Assembly (NCBI GenBank): GCA_019137255.1
Contig: WPDH01000049.1
Coordinates: 186,001 to 250,000, forward strand
DNA from: Corinectria fuckeliana
Lineage: Eukaryota > Ascomycota > Sordariomycetes > Hypocreales > Nectriaceae
Reading direction: 5' to 3'
DNA length: 64,000 nucleotides
A model generated the notes under the pieces. The model did no database searches. It was not told the DNA's origin and saw nothing but the letters and a program-made list of their open reading frames with translations. Positions 1 through 10,774 of the stretch are shown here, piece by piece (within the stretch, counting starts at the first letter, position 1; each line of letters opens with the position of its first letter). The translations under genes were made by a program, and so were the position numbers.

Positions 1-1641
1 TGTAAGGCTCATAAAACAAAATAATAGAGACTGTAAGAAGTAGATCCTAAGAGCCACCATTAACCCGACAACAACTAATTACTATCAGAACCACTTACAT
101 ATTACAAAGTAATTACTGGTGAGTAAACTGGACGAGTAACGACCCCATCCATGTCTATGGTTCCACGAGGGAATAAAGAGACAGCTGGTCCGGGAAACCC
201 AGAAAAAGAAAGCAAGAAAAAGTCTCTGCCGGCTAGTAGTTCGGAAGCGGAGTATGTACCTAATACCCTGAAGTCCCGTCCCTGCAGTGACGCAGGAGCA
301 CCAATCAGAGCGGCTGCAACTAATACCGAGTCGAGTCGAATCGTCCGCCAGTCTTCGGCTTCGGCTCCGTTGTCGCGCATCCCGAGTTTTTGTCGGGGCG
401 GGCAGTGTCATCCAAGTCCTTCCTTCATGGTCGGTCGGTCTCCCTTCGTAGTATGGAAAGCACCTACATCGTACCCTCGTCACCTTCCGTTCTCACTAGT
501 CTCTCTTTGACAAGTTTGACGCTTTATTATTGTTTCTCGTTCCCCCTCCTCATCCTCACCATCCATCCGCCTACCCGCTGGGTTCTCCGCTGCGGTTCTC
601 GCTGGAGCCACCAAGCCTACCTAGTAGTACCCAATATACCAAGGTAGATTAGGTACTACAGGTGCCAGTAATCTAGATTACCCGCCGCGCTACGTACATA
701 ATTATCTACGAGGGGCAAGCTTTCATTGTGGCAGTGGTCCTGACGTCGGGTTGAGCACTCCACTCTGGGCACTGAGAGAGAGCCCTGAGCATCACTGGGC
801 ACTGGGGGCACTTGTCCACTGCGTCCGCTGGGCCACCACTCCCCGCAGGGCCACTCACCAATAGACGGCGCCCACTTGACAGCGCCCGCTCGACTACTCA
901 CCACCTAGTCTACTAGTAGGTACCTACCAGCACCGCCGCACCAGGCTGACCTTGCTTGTCTTGCGTCTCTCCTCTCCCGCTCTCGCCCTCTCTCACACAT
1001 TCTCTCACACTCACACTCATTTTCCCCTCGCTCACATTCCGCTTGCTCTGTGACCTTTGACCTCCGACCAACTTCCCGGTCTCTCGGTCATTCCGTATCC
1101 TCCTCTCCTCTCCTCTCCTCTCTCCCACTTCCACCCGCCTTAGACCTATTCCGACATTTTACCTCGTTTTATTAGGCACTTGTCCATCTTTACCCGGGCT
1201 GTTCCTGTCTCTGCTCCTCCTCCTTCTCCCCTCTATCCTATCTCTCTAGTCCTCTATCTCTCGACTTATCTCCTCCGCCTACCTAGGTAGATCCCGTCTC
1301 GATCCCTCCTTTTGGATTTAGGCCTTGCTGTCGTCATCGCCTCCCTTCTTGACTCGTCCCTGGTCTCCCCGCCTCCTCCTCCTCCTCTGTCTTCCTCCAA
1401 ACGACCGCCATCCCCAACAAATAATATTGCCTTTCCTCGAGCTAATCCATCCATCCATCCATCCATCCACCCATCCTGCTTCGCCGCTTGCAGCCGAGCA
1501 CGCACCCATCAACGATACGATAAACTGCACCCCCTCCTTCTGCGAATACCAGCGACACGACAAGATACCCTTTGGTCTTCTTTAATTTTTGCCTGTTTGA
1601 ATCCTCCAGTTTCGACTCTTCCCGCGCCCGGTAGCGATGTT
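1..1641. other. Intergenic region and 5' leader of the PREG-like gene
   Basis: I see no convincing gene here. The right half (about 930-1640) is strongly C/T-rich on the + strand and is probably the promoter and untranslated leader of the cyclin gene that starts at 1642. The cyclin reading frame is open upstream to 1312, but that stretch has no ATG and is low-complexity. TAGGTA/TACCTA-type motifs lie near 616, 645, 917 and 1280. Confidence 0.6.
1445..1475. repeat. (ATCC)n microsatellite
   Basis: About seven near-perfect ATCC units, with one CACC interruption, lie in the C/T-rich leader about 170 nt upstream of the PREG-like start codon. Confidence 0.9.
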
Positions 1642-3261
1642 ATGGCTGCTGTGATTGGCGACTACGTTTCAGAATCCTCCCACTTCCATACCATGATAGC
1701 CAACCCCTCCATCCAACACCAACATTCCCACGATTCATCGTCAGCCTATCGCTCCGTCAGCAGGTCTCGACACTCGGCCACTACGCGAGCCCGCCGCTCC
1801 GACTCCGCCGCCGAATACTCCAACGACAATACCGAGCCTGCCGCGTCGTCTCCCGCGCCGACGACCGTCCCTGTGTCCGCGTCAGCGTCGGCCGGTGCGC
1901 CAGCGACGGCGTTAGGCGGCCACGGCCCCGCCCACGTGTTCGTCGCCGGAGCCTCGCGATTCCCCTCCCCGCCACCCTCCTCGTCGCCCTCCGTCGCTAC
2001 CGGTCCTGTCACCGTCGAGGATGAGACGAGATCGCCTATGGCATCTGACACGAGGGACTCCGTCCCCCTAGGTCACGTCCCGCGTTCCGGCCTAACCCCC
2101 GCCAACGCCGGCGCCGTCGCCGCCCAACAACAACAACAACCGTCTCCCTCTTCCGACGACTTCAAAATACCCAACCTACCCTTGCCCTTCTCCACCGGCG
2201 CCGTCTCCTCACAGCCTTCCCCCTCGCCGGCGGAGCAGACCGTGATTCACATTCGTGATCTCGCTCACATCCAGAGCTTGGCTAGTGCCGACATGCTCTC
2301 TAGCAATGGATCCGGCATCCTCAACGACCCTCCCCTTCAGCAGATGAAATACGAGATTAGCGGAATGCCCATCGGCGACATCATCGAGATGGTTGCCGCC
2401 CTGTTGACCAAGATCACAACCACCAACGATCTGCAGCATGACGCTATGCAACGCAACGTTGCTCACCAACAGCAGGCCAACCAGTCGAGCGAGACAAGCG
2501 GCAGCGCCATCTCCCCGCTCAACCACTCCGTCCTCGCCTTTCACGGCAAGAACGTTCCCGCAATCACCATCCTCAGCTATCTCTCTCGAATACATAAGTA
2601 CTGCCCGACCACATACGAGGTGTTCCTCAGCTTGCTTGTCTATTTTGACCGCATGACGGAGCGGGTTAACGATCTGGTAACGAAGAGCGAGGAGGAGCGC
2701 CGGCGGACCGAGCCCACTTCTACCGCCTCACACGACACACACATGCACGACGACGGTTCTGACGACTCGGATGAGAGTGATTCAGATCTCGCAGACGACG
2801 ATGAGGAGATGGAGGATCATTCGAGCCGACCCAGCCGTCAGAATAGCCGTCGGGGGACTTCTACCTCGGATGACCACTCCACCCTGGTTGCTGCGACGTA
2901 CTTTGTCGTTGATAGCTTCAACATTCACCGTCTCATCATATCAGGTGTGACATGCGCCAGCAAATTCTTCTCCGATGTGTTCTACACAAACTCGAGATAC
3001 GCCAAGGTAAGACCCCTGCCTCCCGCCCCGCCAACCTCGGATCATACCCTGCTTCGTATTGACAAAGCACTAACTCGCTGCTACTAGGTCGGTGGACTCC
3101 CGCTTGTTGAGCTCAACCACCTTGAACTTCAGTTCCTCCTTCTCAACGACTTCCGACTTGCTGTTCCAGTGGAAGACCTGGAAGCATATGCGACCATGCT
3201 TGTCGAGTTCTATGCTCGTGAAGTGGTGGCTAAGCAATCAGGGGCCGCACCACACGAGTAA
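1642..3261 (+). CDS. preg: PREG/PHO80-like cyclin (phosphate-pathway negative regulator)
   Basis: Exons are 1642-3006 and 3088-3261 (512 aa); the 81-nt intron has donor GTAAGA and branch site CACTAAC. The start is the first in-frame ATG after a stretch without one. The N-terminal 250 residues are Ser/Pro/Ala-rich and disordered with a short Gln run. A PHO80-type cyclin box follows: it begins around GKNVPAITILSYLSRIHKYC, has FLSLLVYFDRM, and resumes after an acidic Asp/Ser/Glu insert of about 80 residues with FNIHRLIISGVTCASKFFSD and LNHLELQFLLLNDF. In Neurospora and yeast this family binds a PHO85-type kinase (PGOV) and represses phosphate-starvation genes. The PREG assignment is by recalled similarity. 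The stop lies in GAGTAAGC, so a further splice there is possible but I prefer the stop. Confidence 0.88.
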
Positions 3262-4391
3262 GCTCACAAAAGACACACTCAACGAACCTGTTGTAGGATC
3301 ATTCGACCTACGTAGATCAGGTGCTACTAGCAGAGATGACGCCAGAGCCATCTCTGCTGCAATAATAGCGCCTAGCTCGTTTGACAGCCAACCAGCCTGA
3401 CCAGGTTTGACCAGACTGCGGTGAAACATTCGTGGTTGGCAGCTTCAAGCTTCTCGAGGGGCAGCGGCAACTTTCCGGGTGACCCTCCCTCTGAGGATGT
3501 TTGAGTAAACGGGGAACCGGTTTCTGTACACTTGGCTCATCTACAGAGACAACATCGAGAGACCAGCATATACGTTATTTGCGCCAGTACGACTGGGCAG
3601 GCTCAACTGGACGAGCCGGACTGTCGTTGAAGAAGAGATTTAGGCGACACATGTACGACTGGGGATGCTTCATAATGAAACGACTTGATGGGACGACTGA
3701 CGGCGTGGCGAGCAGGGGGCTGCCGGGACGATTGATCGATACTCGATACTTGATACTTTCTTCTTATGATTAGACTGGGATGCTTGGGCAAACGGTGGCG
3801 GAGGGCTACGGGGAGAGCTCTTGCGGGGACAAGATTTCACGACGTGCACCAGCGTTGGCGGCGTTCCGGTAAAGAGGTTATTTTACTACCGTCTTTTTCT
3901 CTCTCTTGTTAGGATGGCCATGATAGATAGAAACAGGACATCCCAGTATTTACCAATGTGTGCTGTACCCGTCGCTGTGAGAGACAATATAAGACTATAT
4001 GAGAGCTTCGAAGGCGCGTCATAACATGCCTCTAGCTACCGAGACGGCTTAATGTAGACTTGGTCTTGTGTAGGCTCAACTCGTCCTACATGTTTCAAAC
4101 AGGAGATCTCGGGTATCGCTTTCCACAACAGGGAGTTGGTTGATGTTCTTTTTGTTCTTTATTAAGTATCTAACATACTACTATCACCATATGGTTCCTT
4201 TCCCTCTATTGATACCGTTACACCTAGTTGCTCGCTTAGTTAAATTAGAAGTATACAATACATATTGAAATGCGACAATTAAAGAGACTCAGGTCTCCTA
4301 TATCCAAGCGGCCCACATCGACAGTCTTGTCTGGAAGAACGCTCGAGTATAAAAAAGACAAAAAGTAAAAAGTCAATTAAACGAATGGCCA
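3262..4391. other. Intergenic region between convergent genes
   Basis: This holds the 3' flanks of the cyclin gene (+) and the acetoacetate-decarboxylase-like gene (-). It becomes AT-richer towards 4150-4390, as expected for terminators and 3' UTRs. I see no gene. Confidence 0.6.
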
Positions 4392-5486
4392 TCAGAGGTG
4401 AGACCTAGGGGGTTCCCACGTATCCTCGGGGTCGTTGAAGGCTAAATCGGCATTCTCCATCTTCATGGCAAGCTGCCAGCGTCCGAGATTTGGCCAGAAG
4501 TTCTCGTGCTCGCCGGTGAGCTGGCCCTTGTCGTCGCGGTGCTGAGCGATATCCATCCATCCAAGCATAGTGCGGCGGCTGTACTGCTGAGGGACGACGG
4601 CGCACCAGCGATTGGTACCGGGAAGCTCGCCCTGGCTGCCGTTTCCCTGGGGCAGGGGTGGGAGAACAAGGGTAGGGGTGATGCCGAGATACTTGATCCA
4701 CGTGGTGGCGAAGGGGAAGCTGGGAGCGTAACGGAAAGGTTTGAAGGTGGCCTGGAAGAAAGGGACGGGGCTGGCGGTGGCTTCGACAATGTCGCCTGGA
4801 TTGGTGTCGTGAGGGAAGACCTTGATGGTGGTGGAACCGTCGGGCTTGTTAGACCAGTCGAAGCGAGCGAGATGCTTGGGGACGTTCCAGTCTCGAAGGA
4901 TGTTAGTGAGAAAGCAAGGAAGTGAGTAAGGAGTCTGAGAGAGTGAGGAACTGGATGTTTGAAGATGTGCTAGGGAAGGAAGTAGGAAAGTAGGAAAGTA
5001 CCAAGCACGTATGTACTTACTTATCCGGCCGTTGTAGCATGTATGCTTTTGCGAGACGTAGATCCTGGAGATCCTTGGGTTGCGCCCGGTCCGCTTCCTA
5101 CCCTTGGCATCATCGCGAACATAGTCAAAGCTCCCCGGGATGACGAGAAGCTCGTCGTACGGCCCGACCGGGGAATCGTTGTAGCGGAGGATCTGGACCA
5201 TGCTGAACCCGCCAACGGGCGTGCCGGCCGACGGGGCAGCGTAGTCGGAGGCGGCCTCGAGCGGCGAGTAGGCCATCGAGGGCAGGCCGGCTTTGGCTTG
5301 AGCGCCCGAGGTCCACCAGGAGAAGGTGTAGACGTCGCCCTTGAGGGTCCAGGGAGGAGGGACGGCGGGAATGTCCTCGGGGCCGCTGCCGGCCGAGCTG
5401 AAGTCCAGGTCGGCGGGTGCCGGCACCGTAGTCTCCGGGGCGTCCGGCACCTCCGTGGGTATGTCGGTGGTATCGTGAAGCGACAT
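4392..5486 (-). CDS. Acetoacetate decarboxylase-like fold protein, fungal family
   Basis: Exons are 5486-5021 and 4891-4392 (321 aa). The 129-nt intron has donor GTAAGTAC and branch site CACTAAC, and is itself stop-free and a multiple of three, so unspliced reading hides it. Splicing restores the conserved join NGRI/NWNVPKHLARFDW. Other landmarks are PPWTLKGDVYTFSWW near the N-terminus, ILRYNDSPVGPYDELLVIPG, RISRIYVSQ, PFFQATFKP, and GELPGTNRWCAVVPQ and NFWPNLGRWQL near the C-terminus. I recognise this as a widespread ascomycete family with an acetoacetate-decarboxylase-like beta-cone fold. I do not see the decarboxylase catalytic lysine in a recognisable context, so activity is unproven. There is no signal peptide. 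The leader carries a long CAA repeat. Confidence 0.8.
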   Translation of the reverse strand: MSLHDTTDIPTEVPDAPETTVPAPADLDFSSAGSGPEDIPAVPPPWTLKGDVYTFSWWTSGAQAKAGLPSMAYSPLEAASDYAAPSAGTPVGGFSMVQILRYNDSPVGPYDELLVIPGSFDYVRDDAKGRKRTGRNPRISRIYVSQKHTCYNGRISKYIRAWYFPTFLLPSLAHLQTSSSSLSQTPYSLPCFLTNILRDWNVPKHLARFDWSNKPDGSTTIKVFPHDTNPGDIVEATASPVPFFQATFKPFRYAPSFPFATTWIKYLGITPTLVLPPLPQGNGSQGELPGTNRWCAVVPQQYSRRTMLGWMDIAQHRDDKGQLTGEHENFWPNLGRWQLAMKMENADLAFNDPEDTWEPPRSHL

Positions 5487-5551
5487 GTTGCATGTATGCT
5501 GACGGGACGAAACTGGAAGCCAGATGACGAGAATGGCGATGATGTGGTGAG

Positions 5552-5552
5552 G

Positions 5553-5607
<55 letters not shown>
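5552..5607 (-). repeat. (CAA)n microsatellite in 5' leader
   Basis: About 18 GTT units on the + strand read as CAA on the coding strand, 66-121 nt upstream of the ATG at 5486, so the repeat probably lies in the transcribed leader. Confidence 0.9.
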
Positions 5608-5963
5608 GGCTGTTGTCGTTGCTAGTGACTCGAGAAAGGAGTCGGCTGCGTTGAGACGAAGATGGAAGATGTAAGATAAACCGACGTACCGTCGACAACG
5701 AGGTGACGCTATCCGCTCCTTCCTTTGCTTGACCTGCCCTACTACGTACGGAGTCCAGTAGCAGCCCGAAGTCGCTTGAAGCTAGGCTTGATAAGTAGGC
5801 AGGTTAGGTCCTTGCTCCTTCCAAGCCAGGCGGGAGCAGGAAAAGGAAGCTAACGCAGTGCAGGCCGGCGATTCGGCAGGTGGTGTGTATGTACAATAAG
5901 CTTTGGATGGTACATGAGAACCTAGCAGGTACTAAGTACAGATAAGTTGGGTAAAAAGCAGGA

Positions 5964-5979
5964 GGGGGGGGGGGGGGGG
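5964..5979. repeat. Poly-G homopolymer tract
   Basis: An uninterrupted run of 16 G in intergenic DNA; its length may be uncertain in the assembly. Confidence 0.9.
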
Positions 5980-7272
5980 AAGGAAAAAAGAAAAAGAGAT
6001 GGACGAGATGTGAGCGCTGATGAATTCCGGTTGTCCCTTTGTTCTCAAGTGTCCTCATCCCCAATCCCATCCCAATGATCCCATCGGACACGGCATTGGA
6101 TCTCAAACAGGGTCCCGGACCCGAGGAATGCGCTTTCGCCCCCCCATTCCCCGGGGCGCGTGCGCCCACTATTAAAAAAAAGACTCCCTGGCTAGCATGC
6201 CGTAGGCTGATTGGAAGGGTGGGAGGGCGAGCGAGCGAACGAACGCGGCACGGACACGGGAAAGGGAAGGTCGAAAGAGAGAGATAGACAGAGAGACCTG
6301 GAGCCAACGTTCCCTCCGCCGCTCCTCTTTCTACCTAGTGATGCGAAGACGAGGCGGGCGAGTTACAGCCTAGGTACCTATTCTGTGAGGTAAAGGTTGC
6401 GTCGTCGCTGGACCCAAGTTACGGAATACACGGAACGACCTAGGAAGTTACGGACTACTGATATTTGGAGACAAGGTATATCATCCCGGCCGCTAGCATT
6501 ACAACGCCAGTGCGATATAGCCAAGTAGGTACTTGGTTGCAGGGGTAGCAGTTGCAAATCGTCATGTGCTTAAACACCCCTACTGCTTCGTACTTACGTA
6601 CCTGGGTGGTATGTGCGTCAAAATGCTGCGCAGGGCAGGCTAAAGTCTCCGTTGTCCCGTCGCCGGTTTAGAGGTTGCAGTGCTCCAGAAGCGCGTAACA
6701 GACTGTCGGAACTCGCATCCCAGTCCTAGCCCGGAAATTCCCAGCGCTCTGGTGGCCCTGGACGCCACCCGCATATGTGGCGCTGGCTTTGGGGGCCTTG
6801 GGGCCCAACAGAAGCAAGCACCCTCACTCCTCACTCCTCACTCCCTATGTACACTGCCCTGCTTCATTTGCCTCTCTGCTGGTTCGTGTAACCAAGGGGC
6901 CATGCATGTTCTCGACCGGCTTTTTCTTCTTCTTTTTTCTCCTTTTTTTTTTCTGTATAATCTAAGCTATTTCATTGGCCCAAACTCGGCAACCATCCTT
7001 GCTGTTGTTGGCAACTAAAAATCATCTTTCCCTAACCTCTCTAACCTGACAACTAATCTGCCTACCTAACTGGCGCAACTCCAACTTCCAGCACGCAGCA
7101 TGTCCTTGTTTCAATCTCATCCACCATCTCCATTACACATTAGTCCACTCCTTAATCCCACAAGTTAGTACATCCTTAGGTACTCAGTACACGCTCCCCT
7201 TCACCCTAAGATACCTAGTACCGGCGGCACCCCTTAAATATCTGTCCAACCCCTCACCGTCCTCCGTCCTCA

Positions 7273-9355
7273 TCAACTCCACATCTCTATCCTTGTCACC
7301 GTCGTCCCCCACTCTGGCAACTCCGTTTGCTTCTCCGGTGCCTTCACCTCGGAACTGCCGATTCCCACATACAGCCCTGACACCGCCCCTGGTTCGACTT
7401 CCTTCCCATCGCTTCCCAGCACTCGGAACCGAAGTGCCTCCCTCAAGAATGGCTCCACCGCCTCCACTCCCAGGTGCGGAATCTCCCCGACTGCTACCAT
7501 CTTCATCAGGGCCGAGGTCAGAGGCGTCGTTCCAGAGATCTTCGCCTGTGAACCCGTTGCTCGGTCCATAGTGAATATCCCCACCGTGCCTATCAGATTC
7601 TCTGCCCAAATCCACTCCTCTGTTTGCGCTGGAGCCTCTCCTAAGAAGAAGTGGATGCCAAAGTTGCCATCAAGAGCCTCCGCATCGACAAGCACATTGG
7701 CAATCCACTCCGTGTAACGTCCGTCCTTGACAACTAAAGATGCTGGGGGATCTTCTGCATCGATCCTGACATTCGGCCTCCACTCGGCAAAATGTTCGCC
7801 AACTATCCCCAGATCCCTTATCTTGTGGGGGTGACGACGAACTCGCTGCTTTTTGGCCATCAGTGCAGCTGCACTCGATCCACCGTACCAGCTGTTAATC
7901 TTCTTGATTAGCTGGTCTCGAAGATCTTGGCCCGCTTCCAGAGATGTAGCATCCGTATCCGCGTACGTATAGCCAAAGGCCTCCGCGGTCCTTGACATGT
8001 CCGAATCCCAAAACGCGCCGTCCTCAGTAGCGAAGAACGGGGTAAGTGCCGTCTTAGAATCCTGTATATTCCCCTTCAGCGTAGTGAAGCTTGTCTCTCC
8101 TGCCGCTGCAGGTGTCATCCACGATGATGGGTTGAGAATTTGCCACATGGCTACTAGTCGGTCCGTCATAGTATGGTGAAGAAAGAAGAGGGGATCAAAT
8201 GATGATAGTGGGACATATGTCATATGCCCCTTGAGGCCTCCGTAAATGTGAATGATGTCGTGTATTGCCTCGATGGAATCCCAGCTTGAAAGATTTTGCG
8301 ACGCAGCCCAAGCTTTGTTCCCAAATGTGTTGAAGTCTTTGTAGCTAGAAAATAGGATAAATAGGCGTTGCTGAATTTCTGGCAGTTTTGAGAGCAAAGC
8401 TGCGCTGACCTGGTCATTCCTGGAAGGGGGCGACGTGAGGCTGACCGACACGTCGGGAGCCCTTTTGGTCTCGTCCCACTTGTTCAACTGGAGCTGGGTT
8501 AGGAAAGAGAGCATGATGCAGACATGTTTCAACGCTTACCGGGCCCCAGATGAAGGCAGCCTCGTCTTTGGGATGGAAAGGGTATGCGAAAAGGGGGTTC
8601 CTGATGTTCTGGACTCCCCTTGGGCCCATCTGAGAGATGACCGGATGCCAGAAGTATTCTGGAAAGTGTTCTTCTCCATCTGGCGCACCCCTTGCCCAGT
8701 CCCAATAGGGGATCCGAAAATCCGAAGCCGCTTCTTGGTATGCTTGCCGCTCCGTCCCATTAGGAAACATGCCAGCAATGACGTTGACCGTTCGGTGCAT
8801 CTCTTGCTATTAGAGTCGTTAGTAACCAGCTGGGACCAGTCAGCGAGCACGACTTGCCTCGAAAAGAGCCAGATAAGGCCGATGCCACGTCGGAAACAGC
8901 ACTGAGCTGTGCGGACAGTACCCGGAAAGGTTTGCCCCCGCGATAGGCTCGACACCATTCCAGGACTGGAAGGGCACACCGTGTATCCCTAATCACAAGA
9001 CACACAGAGATGCACGTTAACGTCATTCGTCCACCTAGAAATTCCTCTCAAGACGTGATTACTTACCAGCAATCTGGTACCACGACGTGGGATCGTCCTG
9101 ACTGACGTACTGAAACATACTCAGCGCCAGAATGAACAAGTCCCATCTGTACGGGTCCGAATGCATTTGCCGAATCTCCGGCCTCGCGGGCACGGTGCCA
9201 TTGCGAGCCGGGGGAAGTTTCCCGATCAAGATGCGCGAGAAGCCGTCTTGTCGTCTCGTAAGGGCTTCAATGTCGACGCCGTAGTCGTATGCTTGTCCCG
9301 AGGCGAGGAGAACCGTGCCGAGGAAGCTTCCCAGAAGGAAGAGGAGACCGCGCAT
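7273..9355 (-). CDS. Secreted tyrosinase (type-3 copper monophenol oxidase)
   Basis: Exons are 9355-9067, 8988-8858, 8806-8540 and 8493-7273 (635 aa). Residues 1-20 (MRGLLFLLGSFLGTVLLASG) form a signal peptide. CuA ligands: H99 (GIHGVPF), H123 (GYCPHSS) and H132 (FPTWHRPYLALFE); C121 sits two before H123, as in the Cys-His thioether of fungal tyrosinases. CuB ligands: H307 and H311 (AIHDIIHIYGG) and the HH pair at 335-336 (FDPLFFLHHTMTDR). The last 200 residues match the tyrosinase C-terminal domain that shields the active site in latent enzymes. The family oxidises monophenols and diphenols to quinones in melanin or phenolic metabolism. Intron 2 is 51 nt and uses a GC donor (GAG/GCAAGT...CTAATAG); the splice gives LFEQEMHRTVNVIAG, as expected for the family. 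The signal peptide points to an extracellular enzyme, unlike many fungal tyrosinases. Confidence 0.93.
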
Positions 9356-10774
9356 GGCTGGGTCACACCTCTGATGATGTCCGGGAAGAAATGGTTTGGG
9401 AGAGTTGGAGAAGGATGCGAGAAGGGAGAGAGGACAAGGGAGCGATGATCTAGAGTGGAGAGTTTCAAGAAGAAAAGGAGACCAAAGGACTAGCAACTCC
9501 CGAGAGCAGCTCTCTCTCACTCGCCAGGTTCTTGCCCCAAAAGAAGCCAAGAGAGGTTCGCCTTGTACGAGCCGCAAGGGAAGCCTGCCTGTGGCGTATT
9601 AATCTGGCAGTGAGTTAGTGCTGAAATCGAGCCAGCTCGACCGGTGGCTTTTCGGTGGGCGAGGAGCGAAGCAAGAAAGGAGAGAGAAGCAGACGAGGCA
9701 GCGATAAGAAATAGAGAGAAATGCGGGAGATGACCTACCTGCCTTATTATGCCGCGAGAAGGAAGGAAGGAAGGTGCAAGCCCTCACTCAATGAGGCCAC
9801 ACAGAAGGAACCTAATGACGCAAGCGCAAGCCTGACTTTGTCTGATACTGTCTGGCTGATGGTGCTAGTAGTACTCAATAGTATTGGCCAGGATCATGTT
9901 TATGTGGAGGAAACGGTCCAATGTAAGCTGAAAGAAAAGAAAAGGAGGCAAGGAGAGAGACATATTTCTGTCAGCTGTCAATGGACGACAACAACAAATC
10001 AAAGTGAGGCCTCTTCGCCAGCCGACAGCACAAGGAACAGCCTGACCCAGTGGCCAAGCAACCCAGGCACCTCCGTGGCACCTTGCAGATGGCCGTCGTA
10101 ACACACCCTCGGCGGTCCGACATGATATATGGCTCTGCGGCGCTATTCGTTCGGCTACTCGCAGACTCGCGACATTGTCCAGTCTCGTGCCACCGCCGTG
10201 CTCTTACTGGCTTTGCTTCCTTCGTGGCTATCCCACGAGGGTGCGTCGGCCGCGTGTCGGACCCGGGCGGGCGAATCGGAGCCGGAGATAAAGGGGGGTT
10301 GTCCCGTCCCGTCCCTTCCGTCTCCGTGCCGTGCCGTGCCGTGTCGTGCCGTCCGTATAAGTACTTGGACTTTGCAAGTTGAGCTCCTGAGATGCTAGAA
10401 AAGGGGGCTGGAGATGTTGAAGTCCAATGCCCGGGCACACGACTCAGGCGGGGGCTTGCAGGGGCTTGCAGCATCGAAATCGAGGAGAGAAGACAATCTT
10501 GGGTTACGACTTGATAAGACATGCTAGTGCCTGTCTTCCAGTGTGACAAGAGTCTTCATTTGAATGCCATTCTTGGTATTTGTTTCGCCGTTAAATATAC
10601 ATCCCCTCTCCGTCCACCATCCCCAGCAAGACGAGGTACCGGGCATAGACCAGCCCCTTGCCCCTTCACATATCTAGAAAACCAACGTAGGTGCGTACAT
10701 GAATGCGTGCTAGCTGTCCAGCCAAATGCAAAACACAGATAAAGACACGAAAGCAACATCGATCCAACCACCGT
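9356..10774. other. Intergenic region upstream of tyrosinase
   Basis: This lies between the tyrosinase promoter (-) and the 3' end of the RNA polymerase I subunit gene (-). It contains a short GTGCC-type tandem repeat at 10325-10354. I see no supported gene. Confidence 0.55.
10325..10354. repeat. (CGTGC)n short tandem repeat
   Basis: About five units of CGTGC with one variant (CGTGT), followed directly by a CCGTATAAGTAC stretch. Confidence 0.7.

Larger units (their letters stand above)
5487..7272. other. Intergenic region
   Basis: This holds the upstream region of the acetoacetate-decarboxylase-like gene (-), a poly-G tract and the 3' flank of the tyrosinase gene. TAGGTA-type motifs occur at about 5925-5935, 6330, 6370, 6440, 6522 and 7178. 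The reading frames present are low-complexity and unsupported. Confidence 0.55.

Noticed and set aside
1312..1641. Possible 110-residue N-terminal extension of the PREG-like cyclin
   Set aside because: No ATG in the stretch, and it contains the ATCC microsatellite; the start at 1642 is the first ATG.
5021..5698. 225-codon minus-strand frame with a long Asn run
   Set aside because: The Asn run is the CAA repeat read in another frame, and the rest overlaps exon 1 of the acetoacetate-decarboxylase-like gene out of frame.
9971..10549. 192-codon minus-strand frame
   Set aside because: Spans the CGTGC tandem repeat and promoter DNA; its composition shows no protein-like pattern.
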